Shown: piece after piece, positions 33,801 to 46,215 of the stretch
Layout of the letters: each line of letters opens with the position of its first letter
Position numbering within the stretch: the first letter of the stretch is position 1
Assembly: GCA_037783545.1 (NCBI GenBank)
Contig: JBBELK010000164.1
Span: forward strand, 806,001 to 870,000
Source: Henricia sp. BOLD:AAB3569
Taxonomy: Eukaryota; Echinodermata; Asteroidea; Spinulosida; Echinasteridae
Length of the DNA stretch: 64,000 nt
Direction: 5' to 3'
Program-made: the position numbers and the translations under genes
Notes under the pieces: generated by a model
Database searches by the model: none
Seen by the model: only the letters and a program-made list of their open reading frames with translations
What the model was told of the DNA's origin: nothing

Positions 33801-36800
33801 ACGAGGGGTGGAAGGCGAAGCGGTCTTGGAGTGGTGGGCGGGCTGTTTGGGTGTCACGGAGGTCATGAGGCTGGAGATGGGAAGGCTAGGTAGGGTCTTA
33901 CTCCGTAGGGCTTTACGAGATTCGGGAGGGCTTGAGGATTTGTCTTTGTTTGCTAATGCCTGTAAGACAGAATCACAGATCAGGCTGAAAGATGAAATAT
34001 GTTGAGAGTACTACAGTGGACCAAGGCTACAATTACCATGGCTACAAAATTCAATGATTTTTCAGCCATTCTTTGCAACTGGATTCAATGCATCCCCTCA
34101 CATACTACAAGTGGAATATTGCATTTAACAATTCTGACCACACTACCTCATTTGATCGTGCCATGCTGTGCCTGAGTCGCGGCCAGCAAGTTCTTGGTCT
34201 TAGTGGCAGGAGAGTCACGGTCCTTGGGTCTGGGTGAGTGCTGTTGCCGGTGCTATCAGCTTTGTCTTCAAGAAGCTTCTGCCGATTGTAGACGTGATTG
34301 CTTGTCGTGGTGCTGGTGATGCCATACATTTCTCGCATGAGGAATCGAGGTGCCCTTGGTGAATATAAACAGACAAACTCTGAGATAATTTTGAGATGAT
34401 TTGATAAAAATGTCAGAGATACGAAAACCACACTTGCGTTTCTATTGTCACAGATCTACAGTCAACACCAGCAGAACTGCCACCCCATTTGATGAACACT
34501 TTAACTGTACTAATCACTCCATCTCTGACATGTCCATACAGGGTATTGAGGCTCTTGGCCACCACCCAGACACTGTTCAACTTAGCAGAGAGAAACGTCG
34601 GATTAAATGACTCCGCAGCATCCAGCCACATGGACTCAACATCCAGGAGGGAAATGATTCATGTTTTCATTTTCCTCCTACCATTTCCACCAACCTCACT
34701 TTGTTCTCCTGCTTGTTTTAAACAATTTCTTATCCCTGTCTGTCCTCTCATTTCTCCTTTTTCTGCCTTTCCTCCCCTCCCCCAGACCTCTTCCCCTCCT
34801 CATTTCCCCAACCCTCCCCCTTTCTTCACCCTCCCTGGTTCACCCTCAAGCCTCGGACCAGTTCTTTGTTCCCTTACATCAACCCATCTTTCTGCTGTCT
34901 TAGTGTTGTAATGTGCTGTTTTTTCACGCCTTAGTCATTTTGCCTTTGAAGAGTTTTACAGCGAGATTTTACTACAGATCCTGCTGGTTGTTAAGCAGTA
35001 TAACAGTTTTGTGTATTAATTAATATGTTAATTGAAATTTAAAATTCCCAAACCCAGGTGTGCTTAGAAGCTTACTGTCACTACACGTTGTCACTAGGAG
35101 AACACTTACCAGTACAGGAGAATAGGAGCAGCCATATCGGGGTGAAGCTTGGCAAGCTTGTCTATGGATGTCCATTTAGACGGCGCTTCAAGACATAGGG
35201 ATCGCAACACCTCCTTGGGCATCTCACAGACCCCGCCTGTCTTCAGGTACTTGTCCCTCAGCTGGCCCAAGAAACTGAAAAATGTGGTAAACAAACTAAG
35301 AGAATGCTTTTGTTACAAGATGACAAACTGCTGGGAGTTCGCGGATGCTCAGCCTCGCCCATACAGTCCACTCATGAGGAAATCAGACAAGTCACTTTCA
35401 ATTTGTTCACAGATACACTTTTGCTCCTGGGCGGAAAGATGCAATTTATGGGAGAAAGTTTGCTGAAGGTAAGTAGTTTTTAGCCTTACGATATAAAAAA
35501 AATCTAGATAAATGCCAACAAAATATCCACTCCACTTACTGTTGCTGCACCTCTTCATCATCAATCATTCGTCCACGGTCCACATCCAACCAGAGGTTCC
35601 AAATTTTCTCTCCCGCCGTGCCCCACAAAAACCTCTTAAATTCATCCATGCCTTGCTTGTTGCTCAGATCAAAATTTCCCCTCGGTTTGGAGAAAAATGG
35701 GTCCGTTCGTTCATTGGCCTCATTCTCGTTATCACTGTCAAATAAGAAGTCGTCTTCTGCGCTGTCTTGGGTAACAGTTGCCATAGATACGCGACTGTTT
35801 GATCTCAAATCGTCTGTCGCGTCAAGACTGCTTTTTAAGGCCGAGGGTCGTTTTTGATCGATAGGCTGTGAAAGTTCAATAGACTCAATTGCCTCTTTGG
35901 TCAAATCGGAACTGTGTATGTTAAGTGATTTTAGAATGTTCTCATCAATGTATGTGTTGATTTTGTCTTGGGAGTAGTTTGTTGCCAAGGTGATAGCTGT
36001 CTTGATGGCATACGATACGACGACGCTCGCCATGTCTTCTAACGACGCGACACGGATTGGCTTAAGTCCAAGTTCAGATAAGTCATCCTCGTCTTCATCT
36101 TCGCTGTTGTTCAATTGTTGGCTCTCTGCATCAAAACCGCTTTCCAGGCTTCGTTTTTCAATTTCGTCAGCCTCTTCTAACAATTCATCAGGCAGTAATT
36201 TAGGTTTGCTTCCAACCGGCGTGACGTACACCGGACCTCCGTAACTACGGCTACTTGTTACATTCTTCGCAACGACGCAAACGTCATCACCGATGGGAGG
36301 GCGCCAGACAGGCGGCGACCGTAACCTCGGCGGGCTGTGGAACATCCTGTCACTGTTAACGGTAACGTCTTCCAGACTTGCCGGATCAAAGTTGGAATTG
36401 GAGAATGAATCCTGCCTCCACGGACTTCCGATGCCGCTATCGGATGTGCCCTGGTCCCACACACTCATGGAGCTAAGCGGCCTTACGCTCATCGAACTGA
36501 ACGGCCGTACACTAGCTACGCTTGGCGATCGGCCACTTCCAGGCCGTGAACTGCCAAAACCTGTGGAGCTACGCGGATGAACGGAATTGGTCGTGGTTGT
36601 ACCAGACTTTAACTTTACATCACTGAACCATTCCTTTGACTGCGTGGGATGCGCTTCTCCCATGCAGACATACATTTTGCGCATGGCAATACCCTGTTCG
36701 TCTGCTCTGCGTGGTTCGATCGTGGCTGGTTTTACGATGGTGAAGGGTCTGTATGTTGGATCAATGTACAGACGCAAGGGTACGTCACTGTCCTTCGCTG

Positions 36801-39800
36801 CAATCTAAGGAGGAAAAAAATTATCTTTTGATATGAAAATCAAAAATGGTTGGTTTCTGCAGCAGTACTTTCCTCACCTTCCTCTGTGGCCCTGGTTCGA
36901 ATCCCATCTGGGTCAGTATGTGGCTTGGATTGTCACTTTTGTCAGTCACCGTTTGATTTCATTGGTTTCCCCCTTACATGTGTGCAGGGTTTTTCCCTCC
37001 CACCTCTAAAACTAAGCATTTCTTTCATCTTCTCTTCACAGGTTTCTTCAGGCTTACGAGCTACAGTGCCTTGGGCACTTTTGAGGAATCCTTGGATTCA
37101 GTACCAGAAAATGTTCAAATGCTCTTCTTTTTTTTTTAGGCAAGTTTTACTCAAGCATATTTAGTTCTGAGTTACAGATAACATTTGATGTGGTGCTTAA
37201 TCACCCCAAATATACAAAGATTGTACCTTGAGTAAAACCAGAGACAGCAACACTGCTGTGCCTCATAGTGTGGCCGGTAAAGCATCTACATGTAGCTGCT
37301 CAATATACCAGAGGTCTCAGGTTCAAGTCCCAAACAAGACCATACAATATCCATTCTAGTTGGTAATATCAGAATTGGCACATTACCTCAACCTGGGAGA
37401 CCATCTTGGCAAGACGGTATTCCAAGTATGAATCACTCTGCAGGAATGCTGGGAGTCTCTCTTCCTTAATCCATTGGATGCCTTGTTCCTTGTTTAAACA
37501 CTGTCAAGCGAAAAGGTAAAAAACACGAAAACCAATTACTAATTTCCCAGTGTTGTCCAGAAGCGCCGGCTGCCGACGATTTCACCGGCTACTCTGTCAT
37601 TTGCTGCCGGCCACTTTTTTGATTTTACAAAAGAAATCTTGTTTATTCCCTAAAGTACCAGAATTACTTTCAAATCTTGTGTACACAACCGACTACTCAT
37701 TTTTTTTCACTCGTTACTCCAAAATATCTGAACAACACTGATTTCTACTCAAATATATTACATATAATGACACAGCATTTATAAGGCGCACAGTATCTAA
37801 CTGTATCTATCTAATTAAAAGGTGCCGAGGCAATCATTATCGCTGCCCTTATGACTGAAATCACAAGAACCATTTAGCTTCAACTAGGTGGCTGCCTGGT
37901 CAGTGGTGCCGACCCTATCAGCACTTGATTGTGGCATTCCCCAAATATCGCTTGGGTCGACGAGGCAATTGAGATCAAGTGCCTTGCCCAGAGACACAGA
38001 CACGTTGGCCGTAGTGGGGCTTGAACCCACGACCTCCTGATTGCGAGTTCCGCTTCATACCCACTAGACTACACCCGAGCACGCTTTTATGTTTTTCTCA
38101 GTGTCTTTGGGAAGCACTGAGTATGCAGTGCTAATAAATTTATGTTGGGTAAGGCAAAACGAACCCTAATTAATACAATTTTCAAGACGATCATTTTCAA
38201 AAAAATTAAATACCTGGACCATAAAGCTCGTCTTAATATCAAAGTCTTCTTCGGTGTACTGAGGCTCCGTTGTTGGTAATTTGGCTCCCGGTGGTAGCTT
38301 GGACATTATGAACCTCTTGGTGGCGCTGTAGATAGGCTTCGGTTTCTGTTGGGAGCGAAGCAGTGATCTGATCTTCTCCTTCAGGGCTTGTTTGGCCGAT
38401 GACACCACCTCAAATCCTCCCTTCTCACGGTTGAAGAGAAGAGGTTCTGGGAATGTCTGCAAAAATAATTGGTAAAATTGTATTATTAGTTTCAAATTCA
38501 AAACAGTAATGAGCCGCATAGCAAGCCACAGACTGAAAACCACAACAATAAGATGCAGCTTCAAGTCACAGCCACAATCAGCAAGCCGTAAGTCACAAGC
38601 CATGTTATAATTACATCACTGTTAGACGTCACAAATGTATTATGATAAAGGCATTTTGTCATTTCTTATAGTTTGCAACTTTGGTAATTTTTCCCTTTGT
38701 AATATCACTTATTTGCTTACTGGTTTTAAAAAGGCACAACTGTTTAAAGGAAAATACCGAGCTAAAAACTTTCAAAAAGAAACAATTGATGAGAACAAAA
38801 TCAACTTACAGGAAGCTGAAGAAATGAGTTGAAGTAGTCAACAAACATATCGTCAGTTGCCAGAAAATCCTCCTGGGATCAGAAAAATAACAGGAAATTC
38901 AGTTAATAAAATGTCCTTCCATGTACATTAATAGTGATGAAATACCCTTGAGAAAAGAACATTATTTATATTATGTAAATTCTTATAATTGTAGTTCCTA
39001 TTTGATCAACTGGCACCATCATTGTCAATGATTAAACATAATAAATTAAAATAAAATTATCCATACTCCTGGATTATTTTTCGATTTGTTGTAATCCTTT
39101 TCATGTAATTTTTACATTGTCACGGACAGTATTTTTGGTATTTACCAGGAAAAGTCTGAACAACAGATATGGGAAAACGGAGTATTTCAGCCGATTTCTT
39201 CTTTTTTTGCTTGTGCTTTTCCTCTTTTTTCTGTCTCTTTTTAATGCAAAAACTAGGTGGTTTCCTTTTTTCTAATGTGGGTGGCTTCTTATTTCCTTTG
39301 TTTTTTATCATTTACTTCTCATATCCCGGAGTATATTGCCCTCTAATGAGCAATCAAAATTTCTCCGTAATGACAAAATAAGGAATTAGCCTACGGCATT
39401 TTCTACGAAATTTGTACAGAATCAAACCATCGAACGAGAACGTGACCACAAGCTATTACTTCAAGATCGCACCATGCATTACTACGTACTTAGCCGCAGT
39501 CCAAGGCCACGCATTTCCATGAAATATTGATTTTATCGTCATTTCAGCAAAGCCCATTGCACGCACTAATTGCTGCTTTCAGTGTGCATAAATGATGTCC
39601 AAAATTTGCCTGTTGCTGAGAAACTGGATATCTAGTACGTGTATGTAATTATGAGCTAGTATTAAGGCACGCGTATAATTGCTGCATGCTTTTTTAAAGG
39701 ATACTTCCTTTGAACTACGAATGCGCAATAATACATCACAAATTCACTTTATCATATTTAGCACTTAAAATAATCATGATATGGTATTCCACAGACAGTA

Positions 39801-42800
39801 CAGCAATAAAAACAATCAACATTTTAATTGCATTAAAGTGATAAAAAGGCCCTACTTGTAATGAAAGAAAATTATGAAAATTAATTATTGACCAAAGATG
39901 TGTGTTTAGTACAAGTTGAAACAAATGGTTTGCGCAAAAATTACACAACATGCAAACATAGTTGTCATCTTTGATACCAAATGAATTTAATTACTTTTAA
40001 ATTATTTTCCGTTTTAAAACTGTTTTTGAGAGCATTTTTACAGGCCATTTAACTCCTGCTCTTTAACCCTCTAATCGTAATTTTTTTCCCCCCAGTAGGA
40101 ATGAGTGATTTTTATTTATTTGTTTAAATTTAGTTTTTTTTTAATATGGATATTGAAGCAGGGACCACCGGGGTGAGTTAATTCAATACAAATGTGGACA
40201 AATGTCCATGAGTTTCGGAAATCTGAATTTTGTTTTCCCCCGAATGCACAGAGTTTTGTACAATTGACAGTTAAAGGTACCAAACCTTGCCACTAATATT
40301 TACAATTTTAGTCTCATTTAAAAAAACAAAAGAAAAACAAACAAAAAAACCTGACACCTTTTACTTTTCTCACAACACCTTTAATCTTCAACTTTATTAC
40401 TATACCCTGAAAGAATAAACGGTGTAATATTTCAAGTGTCTGTATTACAAATGCAGTTTTGGCAAAATTGGAATCGGATCGGAAATTGGTTCATAAGTAC
40501 ACATCCATCTGAACACATATGTTGTAATTAACACTGGCCAAAGGCTAGCCTGGAATAAACCCACACTTTGCCCTTTCATGTGCTGATTCTTCAAAAATCT
40601 AATTTGTTTTGGACAAGGCCTGCTTTGTCAATGCTCGGATTAAATGACAGTAACTTTATATGCCTCACCATGTTCACAGTTTTTTTATTAAAAGTTGAAT
40701 TCACACCAACCCTGAAATCTGGCTTCACATACAGTGTACACTGTTTTGCCATTTTTCTTTTTTTAACCAGAATACGGAACTGAATTGAAAAGTTATTAAG
40801 TTATTTTATAAAACTACGGGGAACACAATGAACAGATCAATACCGGTAGAGGAATTTCAAATAACCATAAAAAACAGAGCTTCGTCACTGTTTCTAAAAA
40901 GACACGTAACATAATACAATGGCTACCAGTTCTAATTGAAAATTTGTCAATTATCCAGAATTTCTAGAAAAAAATCTGCCTAGTGAGTCAGAGGTCTCGG
41001 GTTCGAATCCCGATAAGGCCCTTACGATTTTTCTCTCATCCCAATGGTGATCAGGCACCATACCATACGTTGTGTTCTTTAGATAAATAATTGTCATTCT
41101 AAATTACTTGTATACCTTTATCCATGGCGCGCCAAGCCAATTTATATTAAATATGTCTGTGTATGTTCCCAGCAGCTGTGAGAAGTATGTATGTTTACAA
41201 CACTTCACTACAAGGCACTAAAAGAGCACAAGTGCTTACTGAGGTTAACGTTCACATTTTAACAGGAAACGGAAACCTTGAACTTCATAAAAACTCTGTC
41301 AATATCATAAAACCCAGAAAAGGCCGTAACTTTGCAAAATGATCTGTGCCTGAAGCTTTTATTTATTGTTAGTCATGGCAACGGAAACTAACTGAGTAAA
41401 TTGACCTTAGTTATTGAGCGAAACGGAGGGATCTAAATTATTCAAATAATTGGTTGCCGATGAGAAGCACATGATTACTGAAAGCTATAATAAAATATTG
41501 AAGAGAAAATTTGTTTTTTTTCAACAGAGGAAATTATTCTTAATATGAAATGCATGATATCGAGTGAAAGCTAATTTACTTTTTAAAAATTATGATTCTT
41601 CTTGCTCTGAGAAATCAACTGATAAGCCAAATCCAAAATGTGAAAAATCCCACTGATAACTTTTGTTCAACTAATAATAATATTTTTTCCCCTCTTTTTA
41701 CAGGCATAAAATGTTGCCAGCATTAGCCTAACATATGGAATGCACAGTCGCAAAAATCCCAACACCATTTTGTTTTGATTAATTGATTAAATGAGTGCAT
41801 AGTCACAAGTGGCCACTGGAAAAATCCCTGGGAACCGTTCTCATTAGTCCAAGGTGTAAAAATGAGTGTAATTTATACTGTATGCTTACAATCCACTCAA
41901 AGATTGTCAAGCCTGGTAGTACTTTTAAAAAGAGTGTGTGAATTTGTTTTTAAATAATTGGATCTTATAGCGCTATTAAATTTATGAAGTGCCTTGCAGT
42001 GCATTTGCCTTTGGATGCAATTGGATATTTCTACAGTAATGGGTACATATGGTAAACCAGACTATATTTTCATAGAAATCGCTTTATCTTGTTTTTAAAA
42101 ATAAACTTTGTTGTTATGATGAGATAACCTAAACCCCAAAAGGGCAGAAAATATTGTGACAATATGCCTTTCTAGAAATCTACCTGTACCTGTACCTGTA
42201 CAAGTTTCCCATGCAACCAGCCAACCCCATTTTTTGAAATAACTGAATCTAGCATAAAATCTAGAAGAATTCTAGAAGAATTCTAGAAGAATTAGAATTC
42301 TAGAAGAATTCTAGAAGAATTCTGTAAAATCGGATATCCCAGCAGAAAAAGAAGCAGAATAGTTATGAACCAGCTTTTGTTTTATTATTTTGCACCAACT
42401 TGAACAATAAGAGTACATGTAGGAACTGGTTGCACACAAGCTGCACTCAATTTGACCCAATAGAAAATAGGTTGATTTGTTGACTTCAGACACATCTGAA
42501 CATTTTTGAGGTTGTTAATTGACAATCCGGGAGGTTTGGCAGTTCTGCAATGGCTTTTAAATATAAATTGCACCCTGGCCTTTATCGTTTTGAGGAGCTC
42601 GTCTCTGAAAAACACCTTTGGCTCCGGGGGGAGGGAGAACGGTGCCTTTAATGGCTTCAAGAAGTTTGATTGGCTGGCGCGCGTGACGTCATTCTCTGTT
42701 GCAAGACCGTTGCGCAACTGCTGGGGTTTCAGTGCGCGCCAAAATCACTTTTCTTGCAGCGTTGCCACCGCTAGTTTGACACCTTTGAATAATTTGTTTA

Positions 42801-45800
42801 TAAGCCCCATCTCCAAGAGACAAAGTCATATCAACAGATAAACACATTAACCATCTCTAATGCATTCAGTTAATCATGCTATGCATTACAGAATTGACAA
42901 CGAACAAAGGGAACCTTTAAATGAACACAATTGATCCGTAAATAGCACTCGCTACCACTGAGTTTATGAGTAACTCATTAAAAACAACATTAGGGGATGT
43001 AGCTAGCGAGGTTTGAGAGCCGGGAGCAACAAGCTTTAGGCATTAATGTTCCGGTGCTGAAGTAAAGGCCCTTAGAAGGCCACTAATAATATTAACAAAT
43101 TAACAAGTCCTTCTAGTATCCTGTCCAGTAACAAGACATGAGCAGGCCTCGAAATTTACAGAGGCAATCGAGGCCAGTGGCTGCTCTGCCCAAACAAACT
43201 GGCCCCTCTTATATGCCGTTTTTGGGGGCCCAGTGTGGCTGCCGTATAATGCACTGGCAAAGTGGCCTCGGTGCCCCAAAATAACAGACAATTTTGAGGC
43301 CAAAGTGGCTCTGCCCAAAAAAGAAATTTTGAGTCCTGCATGAGAATGAACAAAGAACAGCATTGCTGCATTTGACTTTAATAGCTTGTTACATGATTAA
43401 AACCCACAGACTTGTGAGGACTTGTAGGCCCTTGCGGTGGCCTCTATACTACAAAATTAGTCTTTTAGATGAAGTTCTGCATATTTTGATGTCTTATACA
43501 ACAATGTTTTGTGCAAAACTTACGTTTACTGAATTGTCTGATTTTAGTTGTTGTTTGGGTAAGTAAATAGAATAATAAAAAGAATCTTGATACCATGATC
43601 AGGTTACTTAATCCTCTTATTTTAATGTACAGTATTTCTCACAATGGAGGCAGGCTAAAATAAATTGAAATTCAATTGAGAAAAAAATAAGGTTTTATTT
43701 CAGTTTTTAACTTACCAAGTCATCTGAGGTGACTATTGGAGGAGCTGAAAATAAAATGTAAACATTGGTGACTCACTTTTCATACAATACATTGACTTTC
43801 AAAACACTTGTTCTGAATTGAATCTTTCCCTAATATTTGCAGTTTTGCCCAGATCAAATTTTGAACAAACCATTTTCCCCATAGATGTTGAGATTTTGAT
43901 ACTATATCATTTGTCATATTTTCCTTATTACCATTCTGAAATTTCGCATTCTCAATCGGTATCTTTTGAAGGATATTGTCAAAAAAGCACTGATATTTTG
44001 TAAACTAATTTATCCGGTTCTATAAAGCAGTGCATAATTACACCAACCTTTTTGCTTCCACATCCAAATTGGAGATTGCAAATTTCATGTTTTCTTCCCA
44101 TGGATAGTATTTTGGTGAGATACTTTACAAGATTGTTAGATTAAAACGAAATCTATTTTCCGGAAAAAAGCTGAACACGCTCCCTTTAACAGACATGAAG
44201 TGCCAAGTCGTGCTTAGAGCTTAACCCAAAAACCTTAGAACCTAATTTATTAACAGAGAAAAATGTGATAGTCTAATTTTTCCCCTGAATATGACAACAT
44301 AACCGTCTGCCACTCATTTGATCAGGTGTTTAGATTATACTCTTCATATCAACTCGACCGCCACTTAACACAATTTTGTGCAAACAGTGGGTATCATTTG
44401 TTTAGTCACAAAACTTTGGAATTTGTTACTTTTCAAAAAGTACACACTATATGCAAATGAATCCGAATTATGGTTTACAGGACTCAAAATAACCACTGGA
44501 ACAAGTAATTTAAATGTTAGTTTTGTGCTTTCTGTGATGCCCAAGACTAGACTAATATAGTCCAGTATTTTGCCATTTTTTTCCCTCCATAATTTGAGCG
44601 TTTTTATGCGCCAACGTTTTACTTTACTAACATTTTCTTTAACAAGGCGGATCTGGCATTTGGTTAAGGGTGGGGTTGTGGCTCTTACTGTGTGCCGAAA
44701 ACAGGCCCTGCTAGGGGGAGGGGGTGGGGTCCGGAAAATGTTGAAATTTAGGTGCTTTCTCCTGCAATCTACAGCACTTCAGGAGAGGGATTTTTGATGC
44801 AATGTTACATGTTTATTTCTTCATTAAACATTAGTTCACCGCTCAAGGGAGGGGTTGCAACCCCCTCAACTCCCCCCTCGAGATCCGCCACTGTTTAAAA
44901 TTAAATAATAAATGCAATTTGTTTTGTGCCGTGAGACTCGAGGCAAACTAATGCACAACAAACACTAACAAATTTGAGAGTCTAAAATGCTATACCATGC
45001 ATAACATTCTAAATTTTTCATCTCATTTTAAAAATAATGCTTGTTTTGCTCATTATAACTGTTTTTCCCCACAGTGTTTTTACTAAATGTCATTATCTTC
45101 ATGCATGCAGCCAGTTTCCCCATTTTTCATCAACAGAAGAGACCTTAAAGACGTACGCAAACAAGGCTTCAACAGGTTGTGTCAAAAGCCACCACATAAA
45201 GAATACAAAAAGCTGTACCAACGTCAGTGTTTATTTAGTGGCGGTGTCCACAAAAGCTATTATTTAGCAATCAGTGACAAATTATCCTGGCTATTGTGGT
45301 GTCCATCCGTTGCCATGGCAACCGGACAAATGGGTTAAAGTGTGCGTTATTCGCTCTATGCAGAGGAAAATTGCTGTAACGAGCACCGCTACTCTGTCGG
45401 TCGCCACAACGTCACTTCCGGCAGGGCTGGAGTGAAAACAACGGTGTGCCCATTGTGACGAGCGAAGGAACAAAGCTGCTGTCTACGCAACACGTACACG
45501 TATCTAAGCATGAACAAATTTGTTTTCACTCCAGTCACGGTGCTATGCCCGTATACAAAGGCATATGACACCGGGTCACAAAAGTGCCAGGATGTGCGAC
45601 CGACAATAATATTCATTGCAATAGTACACATGACTTCTAATTATTAAATTAAAATAAAAACCTATGTCTTTGTTTACTATAAATAATCTATGCATGGTTT
45701 TTGTGTTGAATAAATGGTAAATAAATTGTCAGCAGACAATGTTTTTGTTTTTTAAAAAGCACCCTCAGTTGGTACCATTTTACACAGGGGAAGAAACAAA

Positions 45801-46049
45801 ATCATGATGTTTATCATTGCTTTCAACACTTTTACTTGTAACTTAGTCAGGTTTTCTTGTCAACTCATTAAGTAAAATTTTGGTTAACTGCAACTGACAT
45901 ATTCGGGCTTCAAATTTACATTAATTACAATTATTTACATTTAACGATGGTGTCAATATGTCATGAGTAAACAATGTTGGATAAATAGCGGGGAACTTTA
46001 GAAGCATCTAAGTTTAATACTTACCAACTGACAGCCTTTTCTCCGTCAT
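24846..46049 (-). CDS. RGS22: RGS22, regulator of G-protein signalling 22 (complete)
   Basis: The 22 coding exons, in gene order, are 46049-46025, 43744-43716, 38872-38810, 38456-38214, 37500-37387, 36804-35540, 35274-35110, 34354-34147, 33959-33538, 33144-32958, 32394-32293, 31859-31665, 31099-31013, 30397-30235, 29864-29686, 29027-28800, 28325-28164, 27777-27595, 26432-26277, 25850-25649, 25202-25104 and 25009-24846. All introns are GT-AG, the phases agree, and the sum is 4641 nt (1546 aa; human is about 1264). It starts MTEKRLSV, like the vertebrate protein. RGS or RGS-like folds lie at about 540-655, 880-1010, 1072-1215 (with KYLNKKYFFGPNSPA) and 1238-1365. The extra length is mainly Ser-rich linker in the 1265-bp exon (a repeated VRPxSSMS unit) and an SP-rich linker at 33538-33959. 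The family acts on G-alpha subunits and is testis and cilia associated (known, not shown here). Confidence 0.95.
26560..26898 (-). mobile_element. class-II tRNA-derived SINE, copy 1
   Basis: On the minus strand the head (26898-26813) folds as a leucine/serine-type tRNA. The acceptor GGTACCG pairs with CGGTACC, the A-box is GTGGCCGAGTGGTTAGGGC, there is a long variable arm, and the B-box is GGTTCGAATCC. The body has GCCCTTGGGCAAGGCAC and ATCCTTCGGAAGGGATGTAA, and the tail is AATAATAATAA. It lies in an RGS22 intron, in gene orientation. A second full copy is at 31904-32239. Confidence 0.85.
27361..27590 (+). repeat. dispersed repeat shared with 60359-60600
   Basis: About 220 bp match the TCEA1 intron at 60359-60600, including ACAGGCCGTGGTTCA, CTGCAAACCC, AGTTAGAC, GGAGCTGGTTT, CATGCATATCTT and TATACTATCTTTAA. 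The repeat ends within about 15 bp of the donor of the RGS22 exon 27777-27595, so it nearly touches coding sequence. Confidence 0.75.
29910..30213 (+). repeat. four tandem tRNA-like units, about 87 bp each
   Basis: Units read CTCATAGCTCAGCTGGTAGA, GCATCTGCCTGGTGTGTCAG and AGGTCTT. The first three replace the T-arm with GGGAAACCTGAGGGAGTATACC. Only the last (ending 30213) carries an intact B-box, GGGTTCGAATCT. The A-boxes are clear. The array is in an RGS22 intron, antisense to the gene, and ends 21 bp from the donor of exon 30397-30235. It is best read as a tandemly duplicated SINE head, not working tRNA genes. Confidence 0.75.
30463..30850 (+). mobile_element. SINE interrupted by a nested MITE
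   Basis: SINE blocks CTGTGGCCCTGGTTCGAATC (left) and TCTCCCATCTCTAAAAC, then TTCACAGGTTGCTTCAGG (right) occur in the order seen in the uninterrupted copy at 36860-37110. They are split at 30570-30719 by a foldback element. Confidence 0.85.
30570..30719. mobile_element. nested TA-flanked MITE (GCACC...CCATGACAGGGGGC family)
   Basis: TATAGAGCTTTTGCACCGAC ... CCGGTGCAAAGGGTCTATA has terminal inverted repeats of about 35 bp. Comparison with the empty site at 36860-37110 shows insertion into CCCCTTACATGTG-like sequence, with TA or TATA at both ends. The core is oriented opposite to copies at 17401 and 57581. Confidence 0.85.
31199..31389. mobile_element. foldback element with ATAGACAGCCAAAGTG ends
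   Basis: The left ATAGACAGCCAAAGTG and the right CACTTTGGCAGTCTAT are inverted copies. The loop includes a TACATGTACATTGTACATGT run. An isolated end-like sequence is at about 24253. Confidence 0.65.
31904..32239 (-). mobile_element. class-II tRNA-derived SINE, copy 2
   Basis: It has the same head, body and AATAATAAT tail as the copy at 26560-26898, including the GGTACCG acceptor and GGTTCGAATCCGG. It lies in an RGS22 intron, in gene orientation. Confidence 0.85.
32572..32693. mobile_element. hairpin element with CTTAGGCTGGATCCGAA ends
   Basis: CTTAGGCTGGATCCGAATTA is mirrored by CGGATCCAGCCTTAG. The inner GGCTGTTGCTA pairs with TAGCAACAGCC. It sits in an RGS22 intron. Confidence 0.75.
36860..37110 (+). 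mobile_element. SINE (CTGTGGCCCTGGTTC family), uninterrupted copy
   Basis: CTCTGTGGCCCTGGTTCGAA is followed by ACCTCTAAAACTAAGCATTT, TTCACAGGTTTCTTCAGGC and GAATCCTTGGATTCAGTACC. It serves as the empty-site reference for the nested insertion at 30570. It lies in an RGS22 intron. Confidence 0.8.
37815..38080 (-). mobile_element. tRNA-derived SINE of another family
   Basis: On the minus strand it starts GCTCGGGTGTAGTCTAGTGG and carries the B-box GGGTTCAAGCCCCAC. The body has GGCAAGGCACTTGATCTCAA and GTCGACCCAAGCGAT. A truncated relative without the first part lies at about 26905-27060. Confidence 0.7.
40975..41075 (+). mobile_element. SINE fragment (GATAAGGCCCTTACG family)
   Basis: The head lacks the A-box but keeps GTCTCGGGTTCGAATCCCG. 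It is followed by ATAAGGCCCTTACGATTTTT and CAATGGTGATCAGGCACCAT, as in the fragments at 2180-2301 and 47370-47480. Confidence 0.65.
42260..42323. repeat. TTCTAGAAGAA tandem array resembling heat-shock elements
   Basis: An 11-bp unit repeats about six times with one interruption at about 42291. Four perfect TTCTAGAA sites occur, each fitting the HSF half-site pair nTTCnnGAAn. It lies in RGS22 intron 2, about 1.4 kb downstream of the 29-bp second exon. It could equally be a chance microsatellite. Confidence 0.7.
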
Positions 46050-46215
46050 CGTGATAATTTCTGAGACTTCAAGTTCATGCATACAGGTTATAATTCATCT
46101 CTGGTGTCAATTGAAGATGCATCTTTATTTAATCCTAGATTTTTGCAAGTAAATTCATACTTTGTAGGCAGATGGTTTTCTCATTCATGTTGAATTTTTC
46201 AGTGAAAACCCATTA

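Noticed and set aside
35349-35564. Possible extra RGS22 exon on the minus strand
   Set aside because: The exon ending at 35540 (phase 2) joins exon 35274 directly (phase and protein fit), and the intervening frame breaks the RGS domain.
45389-45631. 80-codon minus-strand frame in RGS22 intron 1
   Set aside because: Single frame in a repeat-like CpG-rich stretch without splice sites in phase with flanking exons.
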